A DNA stretch of 49,606 nucleotides from Burkholderiales bacterium (GCA_025352105.1 JANXUB010000009.1:1-49606), one strand, 5' to 3'. Numbered from the stretch's first letter, positions 8,601 to 18,352 are shown. Translations and numbers: made by a program. Notes: generated from the sequence alone by a model not told the origin.

Positions 8601-9929
8601 ATGACGCCGTATTGGTCGCTGGAAACTGCACGCATTCACGAGGTTGATCCCCCAGTGGCTCCAGCCCTTGATGAAGCGATCCACTTTTATGCGCCCGAGG
8701 TACAACCCTTGATCCTTGGTGCCATAAAGGCGGCCATGGAAAAGGCCACGCCATGGGATCTGGAATTGCCAGTGATCACTCGCAAAGGGCGGCGAATTTG
8801 GGTGAGAACCCAGGGTTTTGTCGTGACCAAGCAAGGCAAGCCTGTCAAGTTGCTTGGTGCATTTCACGACATCACCGAGCGAAAACTTGCAGAGGAAGCA
8901 CTCATCGTGACGGAGGCAAGCTATCGCCGGATCGTAAACACCGCAGAGGAGGGAATATGGATGATCGACGCGTCTGCGCTGACGTCTTTTGTCAACCCAA
9001 AAATGGCGCAGATGCTGGGTTACGATGAAGGCGAAATGCTCGGAAGCAGTATGCTTGATTTTGTGGCCGAGGAGGGACGGGAGATAGCTAACGAAATAAT
9101 TTTGCGCCGCCTCGACGACATTTCCGAACGGTATGACTTCAAATTTTTCCGCAAGGACGGCAGTCACCTATGGGGGATGGTAGCCACTAGTCCGATCTTC
9201 GACGGCGACGGTCAATACACAGGTTCGTTGGCCATGATTACAGACATTACCGACCGTAAACGCGCGGAAAACTTGTTGCTGGAGTCCCTTGGCGAAAAAG
9301 ATGCGCTGTTAAGAGAGGTGCATCACCGCGTGAAGAACAATCTTCAAGTAATCAACAGCTTGTTGCGTTTGGAGATTGGGCGCCTTAATGATGCTCCCGC
9401 CAAATCTATTCTGGCCGCTATGCAGGGACGCGTGCAATCGATGGCGTTGCTGCATGAAACGCTGCACCGCGCGGGCACCTACGCGAGGGTAGACCTGGCG
9501 GTGTACATGAAGCAGCTCGTCAATCAGGTGTATCGTGCGCTCAGCGTCAACTCGGAGGCGGTACGACTGGTGTTGAATCTCGAATCTGTGCCGATTTCCA
9601 TGGATCAGGCGGTACCTTGCGGCCTGTTGGTGAACGAATTAGTTTCGAATGCCCTTAAGCATGGATTTCCAGACGGACGAGCGGGCGAGATATGCCTTGA
9701 CTTACAAACAATTGATCACGCCTCGCGGCTTCGACTTTGCGTGAGCGATACGGGTGTTGGGCTGCCGGTTGATTTTGAGCAGCGACGACGATGTTCACTG
9801 GGGCTGCAACTGGTTTCAGACCTCGCCACGCAGCTCGGCGGACAGCTCGCCGTGGAGCCTGGGCCGAAAGCGGTTTTTGTTGTGATATTCGCCGGGGATC
9901 CGCCAATGCCTGCACAGAGTAACTTGTGA
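5622..9929 (+). CDS. Membrane sensor histidine kinase with seven PAS domains (HisKA_2 type)
   Basis: 1435 residues. A TM helix near residues 31-50 precedes a periplasmic Cache-like sensor (FASNEAGLGVNVSDRDYF, VTSRPM). A second TM near 305-325 follows. Seven PAS modules come next, each ending in the usual D-[IV]-T block: DITDQK, DITKKK, DITARK, DVTART, DVTEQY, DITERK and DITDRK. The kinase core is the HisKA_2 type, with phosphoacceptor His in EVHHRVKNNLQVINSL (H1234) and an ATPase with NELVSNALKHGF and DTGVGLP. There is no receiver domain, so phosphate should pass to a separate protein. The adjacent HD-GYP regulator and the N-terminal receiver of the next gene are the candidates. The ATG at 5622 lacks a strong ribosome site; an in-frame ATG at 5712 would still keep TM1. 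Confidence 0.92.
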   Translation: MSPGVESLSPQLPQSAETAAALGTRAVSREMLWFAAGLVLISGALVAAALFHLRTQVVESGQRLTESFAQVIEEQTTRTLQAVDQQLQLAISRAALLNLSSRPDASVVRQFFSEQMKEMPYVSLMAIVDAEGQFQFASNEAGLGVNVSDRDYFGVYRTHPDTTFFVGTPLISRSNGKWTVVTSRPMTTGSGQFAGIMIAALELSYIDRLWRTVDVGDGGSVALFRRDGTLMVRTPFQEAAMGKVFASGPIFKELILKNPGGVVQSVSAVDGVRRIFAYRTLSRQSELVVVVGQSVDRVLGPWRTLASLTAAVWLIASVAVLLLCTLLHRNQKQRALAEARAQQTAERLDLATTAASIGVWDWDLTADEWYATSTYATMLGYAPEQGLASRERWFERVHPDDKAAVAASIQAVLAGNPAPYQYEARLRHADGTYRWMRVIGRMLTTDDTGRATRLGGVRIDITDQKLAQIAPMRLAAIVNSSNDAIISRDLHGSITSWNRGAEKIFGYLAVEMIGTSIQRLIPSDRIDEEAEVMESIRRGQSVESFESRRHAKDGREIAVSITASPIIDVDGKIIGASKTARDITKKKVAEIVIRDSEERYRTLFEYAPDGIVIADFEGHLIDGNTSLCQMLGYSRQELSALRAADIVPEAEIEHINAALSEIKNGADHRREWQFRRKNGEIVPVEVVATRMPDGKLMALAHDITARKRAVDALVQSEARYRELFDSNPHPMWVFDSETLAFLAVNDAAVARYGYSEYEFLNMTIRDLRPADTVPVLLDHYSAVDGVLNDHGVWRHQLKDGRNILVEVSSHALVFNGRNARAILAHDVTARTVAEEHLRASEESLAITLHSIGDAVIATDVRGRITRMNHTAERMTGWTLAEAVSRPLTEVFCIVNAQTRLTPINPAALVIERGEIVGLANHTVLISRDGTEYQISDSAAPIRNAHGAIDGVVLVFSDVTEQYRAQQSLAATVEVLERTGAMAKVGGWELDLGTMTPYWSLETARIHEVDPPVAPALDEAIHFYAPEVQPLILGAIKAAMEKATPWDLELPVITRKGRRIWVRTQGFVVTKQGKPVKLLGAFHDITERKLAEEALIVTEASYRRIVNTAEEGIWMIDASALTSFVNPKMAQMLGYDEGEMLGSSMLDFVAEEGREIANEIILRRLDDISERYDFKFFRKDGSHLWGMVATSPIFDGDGQYTGSLAMITDITDRKRAENLLLESLGEKDALLREVHHRVKNNLQVINSLLRLEIGRLNDAPAKSILAAMQGRVQSMALLHETLHRAGTYARVDLAVYMKQLVNQVYRALSVNSEAVRLVLNLESVPISMDQAVPCGLLVNELVSNALKHGFPDGRAGEICLDLQTIDHASRLRLCVSDTGVGLPVDFEQRRRCSLGLQLVSDLATQLGGQLAVEPGPKAVFVVIFAGDPPMPAQSNL

Positions 9930-9972
9930 GTGAGCTTACTACATCCAATACGTATTTTAGCGGCCTTTTCCT

Positions 9973-12900
9973 ATGACCAAAGCCATAAACCAAAGCATAG
10001 TTTCCATGGATAATTTTATGACTTTGCCCAAAAAAAGAGCAAGGATTCTCGTTGTCGAAGATGAGGCCATCATCGCCAGAGACATCCGGATGCAGCTCGT
10101 GGAGTTGGGCTACCAACCGATCGGTAACGCAACGCTAGGAGAGCAGGCGATCGCACTTTCAAGGGAGCTCCGCCCGGATTTAGTGTTGATGGATATTCAG
10201 CTTGCGGGGTCAATGGATGGAATCACTGCGGCGCACGCTATACGTGCCAAATTTTCGGTTCCCGTAGTGTTTCTTACGGCGTTTGCCGAAGACGACGTGT
10301 TGGATCGTGCAAAACTCGCTGAACCATTTGGCTACATTCTCAAGCCATTTTCCGAGCGCGAATTGCGTACGGTCATCGAGATGGCCCTGTACAAACAAGC
10401 GGCGGAACTAAAGGTTCAGCAAAGCGAGCAGCGCTTCAGAGCGATGTTTGAGTCTGAGCCGGAATGCGTAAAGCTGGTGGCGCGCGATGGCGCGTTGCTG
10501 GAAATGAACGCTGCCGGGCTTGAGATGCTGCAAGCCGATTCTGTGAACGACGTGCGGTCGCGCCCACTGGTGGAATTTCTCTTGCCGGAATACAGAGCCG
10601 CTTATGTTGCGCTATATGGGCGCGCGATGCAGGGTTTCACTGGCCTGCTGGAATACGAGATCATTGGTCTCAAGGGACGGCAACTAACGCTCGAAACACA
10701 TGCGGCTCCGATGTATGACGCCGACGGTGACATAAACATGATGTTGTGCGTCACTCGAGACATCACGGCTCGCAAGCGAGCCGAAGAAAAACTGCGGCTT
10801 AGCGATTCTGCGCTTAAATCGATCACCCAAGGCGTACTGATTACCGATCTCGACGGCCTCATACTTTCAGCAAATCATGCCTTCGAGATGATCACCGGCT
10901 ACACCGAGGCAGAATTTCTTAAAAAAACCTGCCGCTTGTTGCAAGGCGCGCTGACTGATGCTTTTACCGTCGCAGCGATCCGTACTGCGGTCACGAATCA
11001 GGTCGAGTTTTCGTGCCAGATACTGAATTATCGAAAAGACCGCACCATCTTCTGGAATGACTTGACGGTGGCCCCCGTGTATGACAGCCAGCACCACCTA
11101 ACTCATTTCATCGGCATCATCCGCGATATTACTAATAAAAAAGCGGATGAAGATCAACTGAGAAAGCTTTCTTTGGCCGTAGAGCAAAGCTCAGAAAGCA
11201 TTGTCATCACCGATGTAGACGGTGATATCGAGTATGTGAATGAAGCCTTCGTTTTCTCAACCGGATACAACCGCGAGGAGGTGGTGGGTCGGAATCCACG
11301 CTTTCTGAATTCCGGGGATACTCCCTCTGAAACCTTTGAGTCGATGTGGGACGCGCTATCGAATGGTCGTCCATGGAAAGGGCAGTTCTACAACAAGAGA
11401 AAAGACGGGCGCGAGTATGTAGAGTTCGCCATTATTTCTCCGTTGCGTCAAGCCGATGGGCTAATCAGTCACTATGTGGCAGTGAAAGAAGACATTACCG
11501 AGAAGAAGCGTCTTGGAATAGAACTGGACCGGCATCGCCACCATCTTGAAGACTTGGTTGCGACACGCACGTCAGAGCTAGTCGCAGCCAGGCGACAGGC
11601 CGAGGCCGCTAGTGTTGCCAAGAGCGCCTTTCTGGCCAACATGAGTCACGAGATACGAACACCTATGAACGCGATCATCGGGCTAAATCATTTACTCCGG
11701 CGAGCGGGCGCTACACCTCCCCAGCTAGATCGACTCGGACAAATGGAAACGGCTAGTCGGCATTTGATGTCGATCATCAATGATGTCCTTGATCTGTCAA
11801 AAATTGAGGCAGGCAGATTGCAACTTGAGAACGCAAACTTTCACCTCTCCGCAGTTCTGGACAACGTTGCTTCCATCGTCGGCCATTCGGCGCGCGAGAA
11901 AGGCATTCGCATCGAAGTCGATGCTGACGCTGTACCGCAGTGGCTTCGGGGCGACGTCACGCGGCTGCGCCAAGCATTGCTGAACTATGCGGGCAACGCA
12001 GTCAAATTTACCGAAAGCGGGGTGATCCGCATACGGGCGAAACTGCTTGAAAATAGGGACAATGAACTGCGGGTGCAATTCGAGGTTCAAGATACAGGTG
12101 TCGGCATCGCTCCTGAACACACAGCGCGGCTGTTTCACGCGTTCGAGCAGGCTGACGCGTCAACGACGCGCAAGTACGGTGGCTCTGGCCTCGGGCTGTC
12201 TATCACACGACGTTTAGCGCAACTCATGGGTGGTGATGTTGGCGTCACCAGCGTACCGGGACAGGGCAGCATGTTTTGGTTTACAGCAACCCTGCAGCCA
12301 GGGCATGGCGTAATGACCAACGTCGTTCCTGCTGGTGTTATCGAGGCGGAAGCGAGATTGCGGCGCGACTTCGGCGGCGCGCGAATACTGCTCGTGGAAG
12401 ACAACGCTATCAATCGCGAAATCGCGCTGGAGTTGTTGCACGCGGTAGGCTTGACCGTGGAGACAGCCGCTGACGGACGAGAAGCTGTTGGACTGGCGCA
12501 AACGTTTTGCTATGACCTTGTTCTCATGGACATCCAAATGCCGAACATGGACGGATTGGATGCAACCCGCGCGATCCGCAAGTTGCCAAACTGGAGGGAA
12601 AGCCCGATCCTTGCCATGACAGCAAATGCTTTTGACGAGGATCGCTATTCGTGCGAGGAAGCTGGGATGAATGACTTCATCGCAAAGCCCGTTGAACCCG
12701 TTGCGCTTTACGAAACTGTCCTATTGTGGCTTTCAGCCAGCGGGAAGCTCTTCTCGGACGAGACCGGACGGGTGAACCATCCTGTCGCTGGAATGGAAAA
12801 GAATTTGAATGGCGTCATCGGAAAGACCAACGCCCTTACACAGGATACGCAGCATACGCCGACTGCGCTGGAGGACCTGCGCCTCCTGCGGGGCATCAAT

Positions 12901-13521
12901 GTCGGAAGAGGGCTGGCGTTGTTGCGCGGAAACTCCGACAAATACTTGAGCTTGCTTGCGCGCTTTGTCGAGTCACACACCCAGGATGTCACACGTCTTC
13001 CGGGATGTATCGCGTCTGGAGATTTTCAAACGGCTCGACGCTTGACGCATAAGGTGAGGGGCACAGCTGCCAATTTAGGCGTTGAGTCTGTAAGCATTGC
13101 AGCGGGACAACTGGAGTCGTTGTTGCGCGAAAACGCCGCTGCGCAGCCGGGCGCGGAAGAGCTGCGCGTTGCGCTTGATGCAATGAGTCTTGCAATGATC
13201 TCGCTTTCGGCGGCGATACCGATGCAACCCGCTATTGTGATGGCGGTCGATGCGGTTCGACCTAACCTGAAATCCGTGGAGGCTATGCTCGACGAACTCG
13301 CTGTTCTGCTTGCGTGCAATGACACAGCGGTGATTTCGTTCGTGCACCGAAACGCAACCGCTTTGCAAGCGGCAGTGCGCCTGCAATGGAATGATTTGAC
13401 GTCCGCGATTCAGCGATTTGATTTTGCTTCAGCCCGCGAGGCCTTGTGGACGGCGCGTGACCTGTCCCCGTCATCGCATACCCATGATACTTCCGGAAAA
13501 CTCGTCAATTTTGGAGAATGA
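9973..13521 (+). CDS. Hybrid histidine kinase: REC-PAS(LOV-like)-HisKA-HATPase-REC-Hpt
   Basis: 1182 residues without a clear membrane segment. The order is: receiver with D74 (LVLMDIQL); three PAS modules; HisKA with H559 ([14 protein letters not shown]); HATPase_c ([28 protein letters not shown]); a second receiver with D853 ([13 protein letters not shown]); and an Hpt domain with H1026 ([13 protein letters not shown]). About 120 uncharacterised residues follow. The middle PAS resembles [11 protein letters not shown] with C320, AIRTAV, LNYRKD and FWN. The canonical Asn before the Cys is Thr, and the late Gln is absent. The N-terminal receiver allows input from another kinase, most simply the product of the gene 43 bp upstream. 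The architecture supports a complete internal phosphorelay. Confidence 0.92.
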   Translation: MTKAINQSIVSMDNFMTLPKKRARILVVEDEAIIARDIRMQLVELGYQPIGNATLGEQAIALSRELRPDLVLMDIQLAGSMDGITAAHAIRAKFSVPVVFLTAFAEDDVLDRAKLAEPFGYILKPFSERELRTVIEMALYKQAAELKVQQSEQRFRAMFESEPECVKLVARDGALLEMNAAGLEMLQADSVNDVRSRPLVEFLLPEYRAAYVALYGRAMQGFTGLLEYEIIGLKGRQLTLETHAAPMYDADGDINMMLCVTRDITARKRAEEKLRLSDSALKSITQGVLITDLDGLILSANHAFEMITGYTEAEFLKKTCRLLQGALTDAFTVAAIRTAVTNQVEFSCQILNYRKDRTIFWNDLTVAPVYDSQHHLTHFIGIIRDITNKKADEDQLRKLSLAVEQSSESIVITDVDGDIEYVNEAFVFSTGYNREEVVGRNPRFLNSGDTPSETFESMWDALSNGRPWKGQFYNKRKDGREYVEFAIISPLRQADGLISHYVAVKEDITEKKRLGIELDRHRHHLEDLVATRTSELVAARRQAEAASVAKSAFLANMSHEIRTPMNAIIGLNHLLRRAGATPPQLDRLGQMETASRHLMSIINDVLDLSKIEAGRLQLENANFHLSAVLDNVASIVGHSAREKGIRIEVDADAVPQWLRGDVTRLRQALLNYAGNAVKFTESGVIRIRAKLLENRDNELRVQFEVQDTGVGIAPEHTARLFHAFEQADASTTRKYGGSGLGLSITRRLAQLMGGDVGVTSVPGQGSMFWFTATLQPGHGVMTNVVPAGVIEAEARLRRDFGGARILLVEDNAINREIALELLHAVGLTVETAADGREAVGLAQTFCYDLVLMDIQMPNMDGLDATRAIRKLPNWRESPILAMTANAFDEDRYSCEEAGMNDFIAKPVEPVALYETVLLWLSASGKLFSDETGRVNHPVAGMEKNLNGVIGKTNALTQDTQHTPTALEDLRLLRGINVGRGLALLRGNSDKYLSLLARFVESHTQDVTRLPGCIASGDFQTARRLTHKVRGTAANLGVESVSIAAGQLESLLRENAAAQPGAEELRVALDAMSLAMISLSAAIPMQPAIVMAVDAVRPNLKSVEAMLDELAVLLACNDTAVISFVHRNATALQAAVRLQWNDLTSAIQRFDFASAREALWTARDLSPSSHTHDTSGKLVNFGE

Positions 13522-13670
13522 AGGACACGGGAAATATCGAATACGGCGCTGAGCAGAGCATCGGATTTCTGCGCCTAGTCGAAGCTGACATGCAGATGAA
13601 GTAACGGTCTCAAAAGCACGGATTCGGTGACGCTCGTTTCTGCCAGCGGCGAGCTAAATCCAGCGGAATG
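13518..13670 (+). pseudogene. IS3-family orfA remnant
   Basis: Starting at an ATG that overlaps the stop of the hybrid kinase, the frame reads [20 protein letters not shown] and then VEADMQMK before a TAA at 13602-13604. Reading through the stop gives RSQKHGFGDARFCQRRAKSS and GM. This matches the IS3 OrfA pattern: EEQIIGFLREAEAGMPIKEL, then CRKHGFSDASFYxWRAKFGGM. Only the helix-turn-helix start of orfA is left. OrfB is not found nearby. Confidence 0.7.
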
Positions 13671-13895
13671 CATGATTCACAAACGCCTCTGGCGGCTCTA
13701 AGGCGAGGCGAGACTGGCTTTGGGTAGGAAAGGGAAAGCCGAGCGCTACGGCGGGCCTTTGTGGCTCATCGCGGCCGAGTCTGCCAATCAATTCTCCTGT
13801 CTGAAGTCGGCACGCCTTGAAGTTTCGCTCAAACTGCTGTCTGAATTTGCTCCGCCATGTCTGCAACAACCGATCAAGCAACACGGCAGTTTGAT
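13671..13895. other. Short region between the IS3 remnant and the phosphatase gene
   Basis: Together with the IS3 remnant this makes a ~370-bp gap between converging genes. I see no intact gene, no tRNA and no convincing terminator with a T-run. A minus-strand frame at 13654-13884 has no recognisable family features. Confidence 0.4.
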
Positions 13896-15959
13896 TTAAC
13901 CTTGTTTAAGCACGACCAGCATCACGTCATCCTGAAGCGGACTGTCCACGCAGTACGCGAGCAAATCACTCAGTATGGCTTCCTTGATCTGCGCTGCGTT
14001 ACCGTGTCGATGTAGCAGCAGTTGGTTGCCCAGTCGATCAGTGCCGTAGGCTATTCCGAGTGTGTTCTCTGCCTCGGTAACGCCATCGCTGTACAACAAG
14101 ACCGTGTCACCACGCACGATGGAGATGCGTGCTTCTGCCGCAAATGGTGAAATATCGTCCACCATGCCGACGGGGAATCCAAGTGCATCGGTGCTAATCA
14201 CTTCAACAGCACCGTCGGCGCGCGCGATAAGAATCGTTTCGTGTTGCCCAACGATTGTCAGATTTGCGCTCGCACCATTGTCTGGATCCCTGGCGTAATC
14301 GATAAGGCACAGAGAAAGATATCGATCAATCCCGCTTCTCTCGATATTGGCGAAGAGGGCGTGGTTGGTTTGCGCCAAAACGTGGGTCAACGGCATGCCA
14401 GGTTCGGTCAGCAGCCCTCTCAAGATACTCTGAGTCATAAGCATGATCACACCGCTTTCCAACCCGTGCCCCGTCACGTCGCCAATCGCGAAAGTGTCTC
14501 GATTTCCGCCGCTAAACAAGTCGTAATAGTCTCCGCCAACCTCTGTAGCGGGTCGAACTTCAGCCGCGACGTCCAGTCTATGAATCTGCCGCAACTCGGT
14601 TGCGCTTGGTCGCATCATTTGTTGAAGGCGCTGCTGCACGTTTAACTCTGAGCTCATTCGTTCGTTGTCAACTTCCAATCGCTGATTGAGCTTCTCGATG
14701 TTTGTCCGCGCGATCTCCAGTTCTCCTGTTTTTTCTCTTACTCGCTGCTCCAGACCATTGATCAACTCAAGCAGTTGACGAGTCATTTTTTGCAAAGCAT
14801 CAGCAAGCAAAAATGTTTCGTAGTTGCGTACGTTTAAAGTTGCAATTTGCTCGACGCTACTGTGCGTTCCTGCGGCAATACTATGAGCAATCTTTGCGAG
14901 TAGATGAAGCGCCCTGATCTGCCGACGAATGACCCAAATCAATATTGCACGACCTGAAAGCAACACGGCGATCAAAACCGCCAGCCCTGCCAAAAGTTGC
15001 GAATTGCGGGCCGACGTTCTCTCGGTGTCACCCAGCAATATCTGCAGACTACCAATGCATGTGCCGCCGGTATCCATCAACCCCACGGACTTCACCAGGT
15101 AGGTCTGCCCGTCCTGAAGCGATGCCCCTTCTGAGAGGCCGTCGCTGCACTGAGCGAGCTGCTCGGTGCGGACGTTGGAAACAGTGAGGGAATCGCGCAT
15201 GGTTGCGGCAGCAACCACCCATGACGGTGATTCCGATTCGCTTAACGTCCGATTGGCGGCGCGGGACGCAAGCGCGGCCTTCAAGACAATACGGAAATCT
15301 GCTTTGTGGAGTTGTTTCAGTTTGACAATGTAGCCGCTTTCGAGGTCAAAACTAATTTCCGAAAAACCGACCGTTTTTCCGCCGGACTTGACGGGAGCAA
15401 GGCCGAGCAATGCAATGCCTTCAACACCCACTTCTATGCCAGAGACACGGCCATTAGCGGCTGCGGACTTGTTGATCAACGCTTGCGGTATGACTATATT
15501 TTCGCGCAGGTCACGTGTGTCATGAACGCGGACCAATAGCGTTATGCTCGTCCTGTCGGATCGGTAAAAACTCAGCTCGCGTGCATCGAGAGAGTGCTGG
15601 AGTTCGGCAAATCGCTGACCTGTACTCGCAATGACTTGCGCCCTATCTGAGGCTAGGAGCGCCGAGGTAACTTCGATATTGTCTGCAAACAGTTCAGCAA
15701 CTACCGCCGCAATGTCCCCGCGCTTCTGGATATCTGCTTTGACTAATTGTGCAATCGTGTCTATCCGGAGTCTGCTTAGCTGTTCAAGGTCGTTGACGAA
15801 GACTGATCCGACTATTGCACCGAGGCCAAGAAGTGTCGCTGCATAAAAAAGTAGCGTGGATGAAAGTATGGTGACAGTAAGTGATGCCAGACGACGCGAC
15901 GGTGCGGGCGGCTTGAAATCCGACGGTTGCACACTTGCTCTCAGCTTGTTTTCGTTCAT
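13896..15959 (-). CDS. Membrane Cache-sensor SpoIIE/RsbU-type PP2C phosphatase
   Basis: 687 residues. A TM helix near residues 25-55 is followed by a long periplasmic sensor similar to double-Cache modules (VSGIEVGVEGIALLGLAPV, then KTVGFSEISFDLESG). A second TM lies near 320-345. Next come a linker and a coiled coil, then a PP2C/SpoIIE domain. It contains RPATEVGGDYYDLF, GDVTGHGLESG, LLYSDGVTEAEN and LQDDVMLVVLK, which supply the metal-binding Asp residues. Proteins of this build dephosphorylate STAS-domain anti-sigma antagonists (RsbU, SiaA). The STAS protein at 33505-33870 is a plausible target (inference). The gene is transcribed toward the hybrid kinase and is separated by 77 bp from the cyclase gene upstream. 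Confidence 0.9.
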   Translation of the reverse strand: MNENKLRASVQPSDFKPPAPSRRLASLTVTILSSTLLFYAATLLGLGAIVGSVFVNDLEQLSRLRIDTIAQLVKADIQKRGDIAAVVAELFADNIEVTSALLASDRAQVIASTGQRFAELQHSLDARELSFYRSDRTSITLLVRVHDTRDLRENIVIPQALINKSAAANGRVSGIEVGVEGIALLGLAPVKSGGKTVGFSEISFDLESGYIVKLKQLHKADFRIVLKAALASRAANRTLSESESPSWVVAAATMRDSLTVSNVRTEQLAQCSDGLSEGASLQDGQTYLVKSVGLMDTGGTCIGSLQILLGDTERTSARNSQLLAGLAVLIAVLLSGRAILIWVIRRQIRALHLLAKIAHSIAAGTHSSVEQIATLNVRNYETFLLADALQKMTRQLLELINGLEQRVREKTGELEIARTNIEKLNQRLEVDNERMSSELNVQQRLQQMMRPSATELRQIHRLDVAAEVRPATEVGGDYYDLFSGGNRDTFAIGDVTGHGLESGVIMLMTQSILRGLLTEPGMPLTHVLAQTNHALFANIERSGIDRYLSLCLIDYARDPDNGASANLTIVGQHETILIARADGAVEVISTDALGFPVGMVDDISPFAAEARISIVRGDTVLLYSDGVTEAENTLGIAYGTDRLGNQLLLHRHGNAAQIKEAILSDLLAYCVDSPLQDDVMLVVLKQG

Positions 15960-16036
15960 GACTTGTTAATTGTCTGAGGCATCATTGGGGGAAGGCGCCG
16001 GTAGCGATCTGGGCTTAGCCTAGACCAGCCCACGAG

Positions 16037-17728
16037 TCACCATCGGACGTGCGTTGGACGCGCCGATATCGTTCTATTTTTTCCTGCTCGTTTCGCCTCG
16101 TAGAGCAGGCCGTCGGCCAAATCAACGGCTTCGTTGGCGGTGCGTTGTGACATCGTTGCTTCGGCCAACCCGATACTGACCGTGACTTGGCCCACTTTTG
16201 CATCTTGTGCACTGGCTATCGCGTTCCGGCAGCGTTCGGCGACGACCAATGCGCCCGCGATACTCGTAGCGGGTAACACCACCAGAAACTCTTCTCCCCC
16301 GAATCGAGCGACGAAGTCGCTCTCGCGGACGCTGGTGTTGATCACCTGCGCGACACTTTGCAACACTTGATCCCCGTCGGCGTGCCCAAATGTGTCGTTG
16401 ATCCGTTTGAATGAATCGATGTCGATCATCATGACGCAATACGAGATTTGCGAGCGCTTCATTCGAACGAACTCGAGCGTTAGTCGTTCGTCCGCTGCCA
16501 TTCGATTACTCAAGCTCGTCAGAACATCGCGCCTTGCAAGAGATTGCAGCCCTTCGTTGGCCTTCAGAAGCTCTGCTGTTCGTTCAGCTACTTTTCGCTC
16601 TAACTGCTCGTTGCTTGACGCTAATTCCTGCTTGCTGGAAATCAGCGTGCTGGACATATCGGCGAACGCGTCAACCAGATTCCGAAGATCAGTAGTGGCG
16701 GTCGGTATGTCAATAGGGGTGCGCTCATCTCCGCTTTGAATTTTTTTTGCGATTCGCGCAAGCTGCCTCAAGGGGCGGCTCACGGTTGTCGCGCTCCACC
16801 GCGCAAGGCTAAAAAAGATCACGATGACGGTGAGCGATGCCCCCAGCAGCACACTCTTCAGGGTCGCGATGTTTTCAAGAGTACGTGTAAGGGGTTGCCG
16901 CACCACAACGTGCCACCCCAGGGACTTACCGGGCGACGCGTCCTGCACTGGCACGGTCGAGGACAGGTAAGCGCGACCGTCCTCCCAGATACTATCTATG
17001 TAGAGTTGATTGGCATTTTTTGCCTGAGGCGGCATGAGAATCGACGCCTCGTTGTCGGGATAGATGAACCGGTCGCTGCCGTTGCTGACGATGATGCCAA
17101 GCTGATTATCTTTTGCGCGCGCGGGCGTGACCCGGTCCAGTACTGCGGTTAGCCAGTTCAGGTCTATGTGTGCGCCAAGTACGCCACGTATAGTCGCTCC
17201 GTCAGTAGCGACGGGAACGGACAAATCGAGGTACGTTGTTGTTTGTTTCGTGGCGCCAGGTGGTACCGCAGCGCTCGACGGATTGACCCAACGGAGATCG
17301 CGGATGAATAGTCCTTTCAGCCCTCCGGTAAACCCGGGCTGATCTTTCACGTCCTCACCTACACGCAACGAGTGCGTGGCGGCCGTCACTATTCCCGTTT
17401 CGTCCGCTATCCCTATCCATGAAAAGTTGGGATGAGCCGCTTGTAGGCGCGTCAATGCCGCAGCCACCTCGGGGCTGTCAAGCGGTGCGGTACGCAGTAG
17501 CGGCTCTTGCGCCATAAGGCCGATTTCGCGTTGCCGCTCTCTAAGATTTTCGTCGATGACAGCAGAAATACCGCTAGCGAGATCGTGCATCGCGTTGCCG
17601 CGCTCGCCAACAAATCGGGGAACATATATGTACTCAATATACAAATAGGCAGGCAAACAAATGAACAACGCCAGTCCTGCGAAAAGCATCATCAAATGCT
17701 GCCCGAAGCTTTTTGGCGTCAGCGTCAC
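16037..17728 (-). CDS. Membrane diguanylate cyclase (Cache-HAMP-GGDEF)
   Basis: 563 residues from a GTG start at 17728 (VTLTPKSFGQH). TM1 lies near residues 12-30. The periplasmic part is Cache-like (GIADETGIVTAATHSLRVGE, then DLSVPV). TM2 lies near 290-310, followed by HAMP (RPLRQLARIAKKIQSGD) and a coiled coil. The GGDEF domain begins LTSLSNRMAADERL. The active site is intact as GGEEF (residues 477-481). An RxxD inhibitory site (RESD) sits five residues before it, so it should make c-di-GMP with product feedback. The nearest intact gene upstream is 624 bp away. Confidence 0.93.
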   Translation of the reverse strand: MTLTPKSFGQHLMMLFAGLALFICLPAYLYIEYIYVPRFVGERGNAMHDLASGISAVIDENLRERQREIGLMAQEPLLRTAPLDSPEVAAALTRLQAAHPNFSWIGIADETGIVTAATHSLRVGEDVKDQPGFTGGLKGLFIRDLRWVNPSSAAVPPGATKQTTTYLDLSVPVATDGATIRGVLGAHIDLNWLTAVLDRVTPARAKDNQLGIIVSNGSDRFIYPDNEASILMPPQAKNANQLYIDSIWEDGRAYLSSTVPVQDASPGKSLGWHVVVRQPLTRTLENIATLKSVLLGASLTVIVIFFSLARWSATTVSRPLRQLARIAKKIQSGDERTPIDIPTATTDLRNLVDAFADMSSTLISSKQELASSNEQLERKVAERTAELLKANEGLQSLARRDVLTSLSNRMAADERLTLEFVRMKRSQISYCVMMIDIDSFKRINDTFGHADGDQVLQSVAQVINTSVRESDFVARFGGEEFLVVLPATSIAGALVVAERCRNAIASAQDAKVGQVTVSIGLAEATMSQRTANEAVDLADGLLYEAKRAGKNRTISARPTHVRW

Positions 17729-18352
17729 TCACTGCCCCACATTGTTCACAAAGTACAGTCGTTGTAGCGCTCTTTCCTCTCGATTCCTTGCGTAAAACTA
17801 CGCATTCAAGCGGGGCACGTACCCGATTTTTTCGATATTTGGCTTAACGGAGAACAGTAGCGAAGACTTCAAGCGCCCGACGATGAGTCGATGTTGCGTA
17901 CGGCTGTGTGGACTCGCGTAGTCATCACCCTTCGCCTACGCCGGGATGGCGGCCAAAGCGTGTCGTAAATAGTAAATTCGCTGACCGCGTCGCGTGAGTA
18001 TGTGAATTTTGAGATCACAACGATCCCGTGCATTGTGTCCGGAATCGGCACGTGTTCGCATGACTTCAGGCATCGCGTTAGCCTGAGTAGTTTTGCGCAC
18101 AGGAATGCCTGCCGAGCGAAGTATTCTTCGTGTTGTTAGCTAGCTCTGAAATTGATGCGAGTTTGAGCAAGCCTGCTGATGGTGAGTTTTCTGCCATCAC
18201 CGCAGGCAAGGGAAACAAGGACTCAGTAGCGATTACAGGCAGTCTCATCGATGCACCTCGCTCCCAACAAAATAAGTCACTTAACCGGCGTACGGCCCCT
18301 CTCTGGATCCATCTTAATTCTGAGCATGATTGACCTAAGCCGAAAATTATCG
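17729..18352. other. 624-bp intergenic region without a recognisable gene
   Basis: The region lies upstream of the GTG start at 17728 and downstream of the stop at 18353, so it should hold the promoter of the Cache-GGDEF gene. It contains one copy of the dispersed motif at 18084-18107. A minus frame at 17869-18051 (60 codons) has no recognisable domain and was not called. Confidence 0.4.
18084..18107 (+). repeat. Copy 2 (divergent) of the dispersed AGTAGTTTTGCG motif
   Basis: TGAGTAGTTTTGCGCACAGG shares the core AGTAGTTTTGCG with the exact copies at 3030 and 36491 and then diverges. It lies about 360 bp upstream of the Cache-GGDEF start, in the opposite orientation to that gene. Being short, it could be coincidence on its own. 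Confidence 0.35.

Noticed and set aside
17925-17955. Possible further REPIN-like unit (CGCCTACGCCGGGATGGC)
   Set aside because: Shares only a short half of the palindrome with the copies near 48-49 kb and lacks the GGGCGTGG start.
18181-18260. Possible c-di-GMP riboswitch (GCAAGGGAAACAAGG resembles part of GEMM)
   Set aside because: The rest of the GEMM core (tetraloop receptor and GACGCAAAGCC-like block) is absent and it does not lead a gene on that strand.
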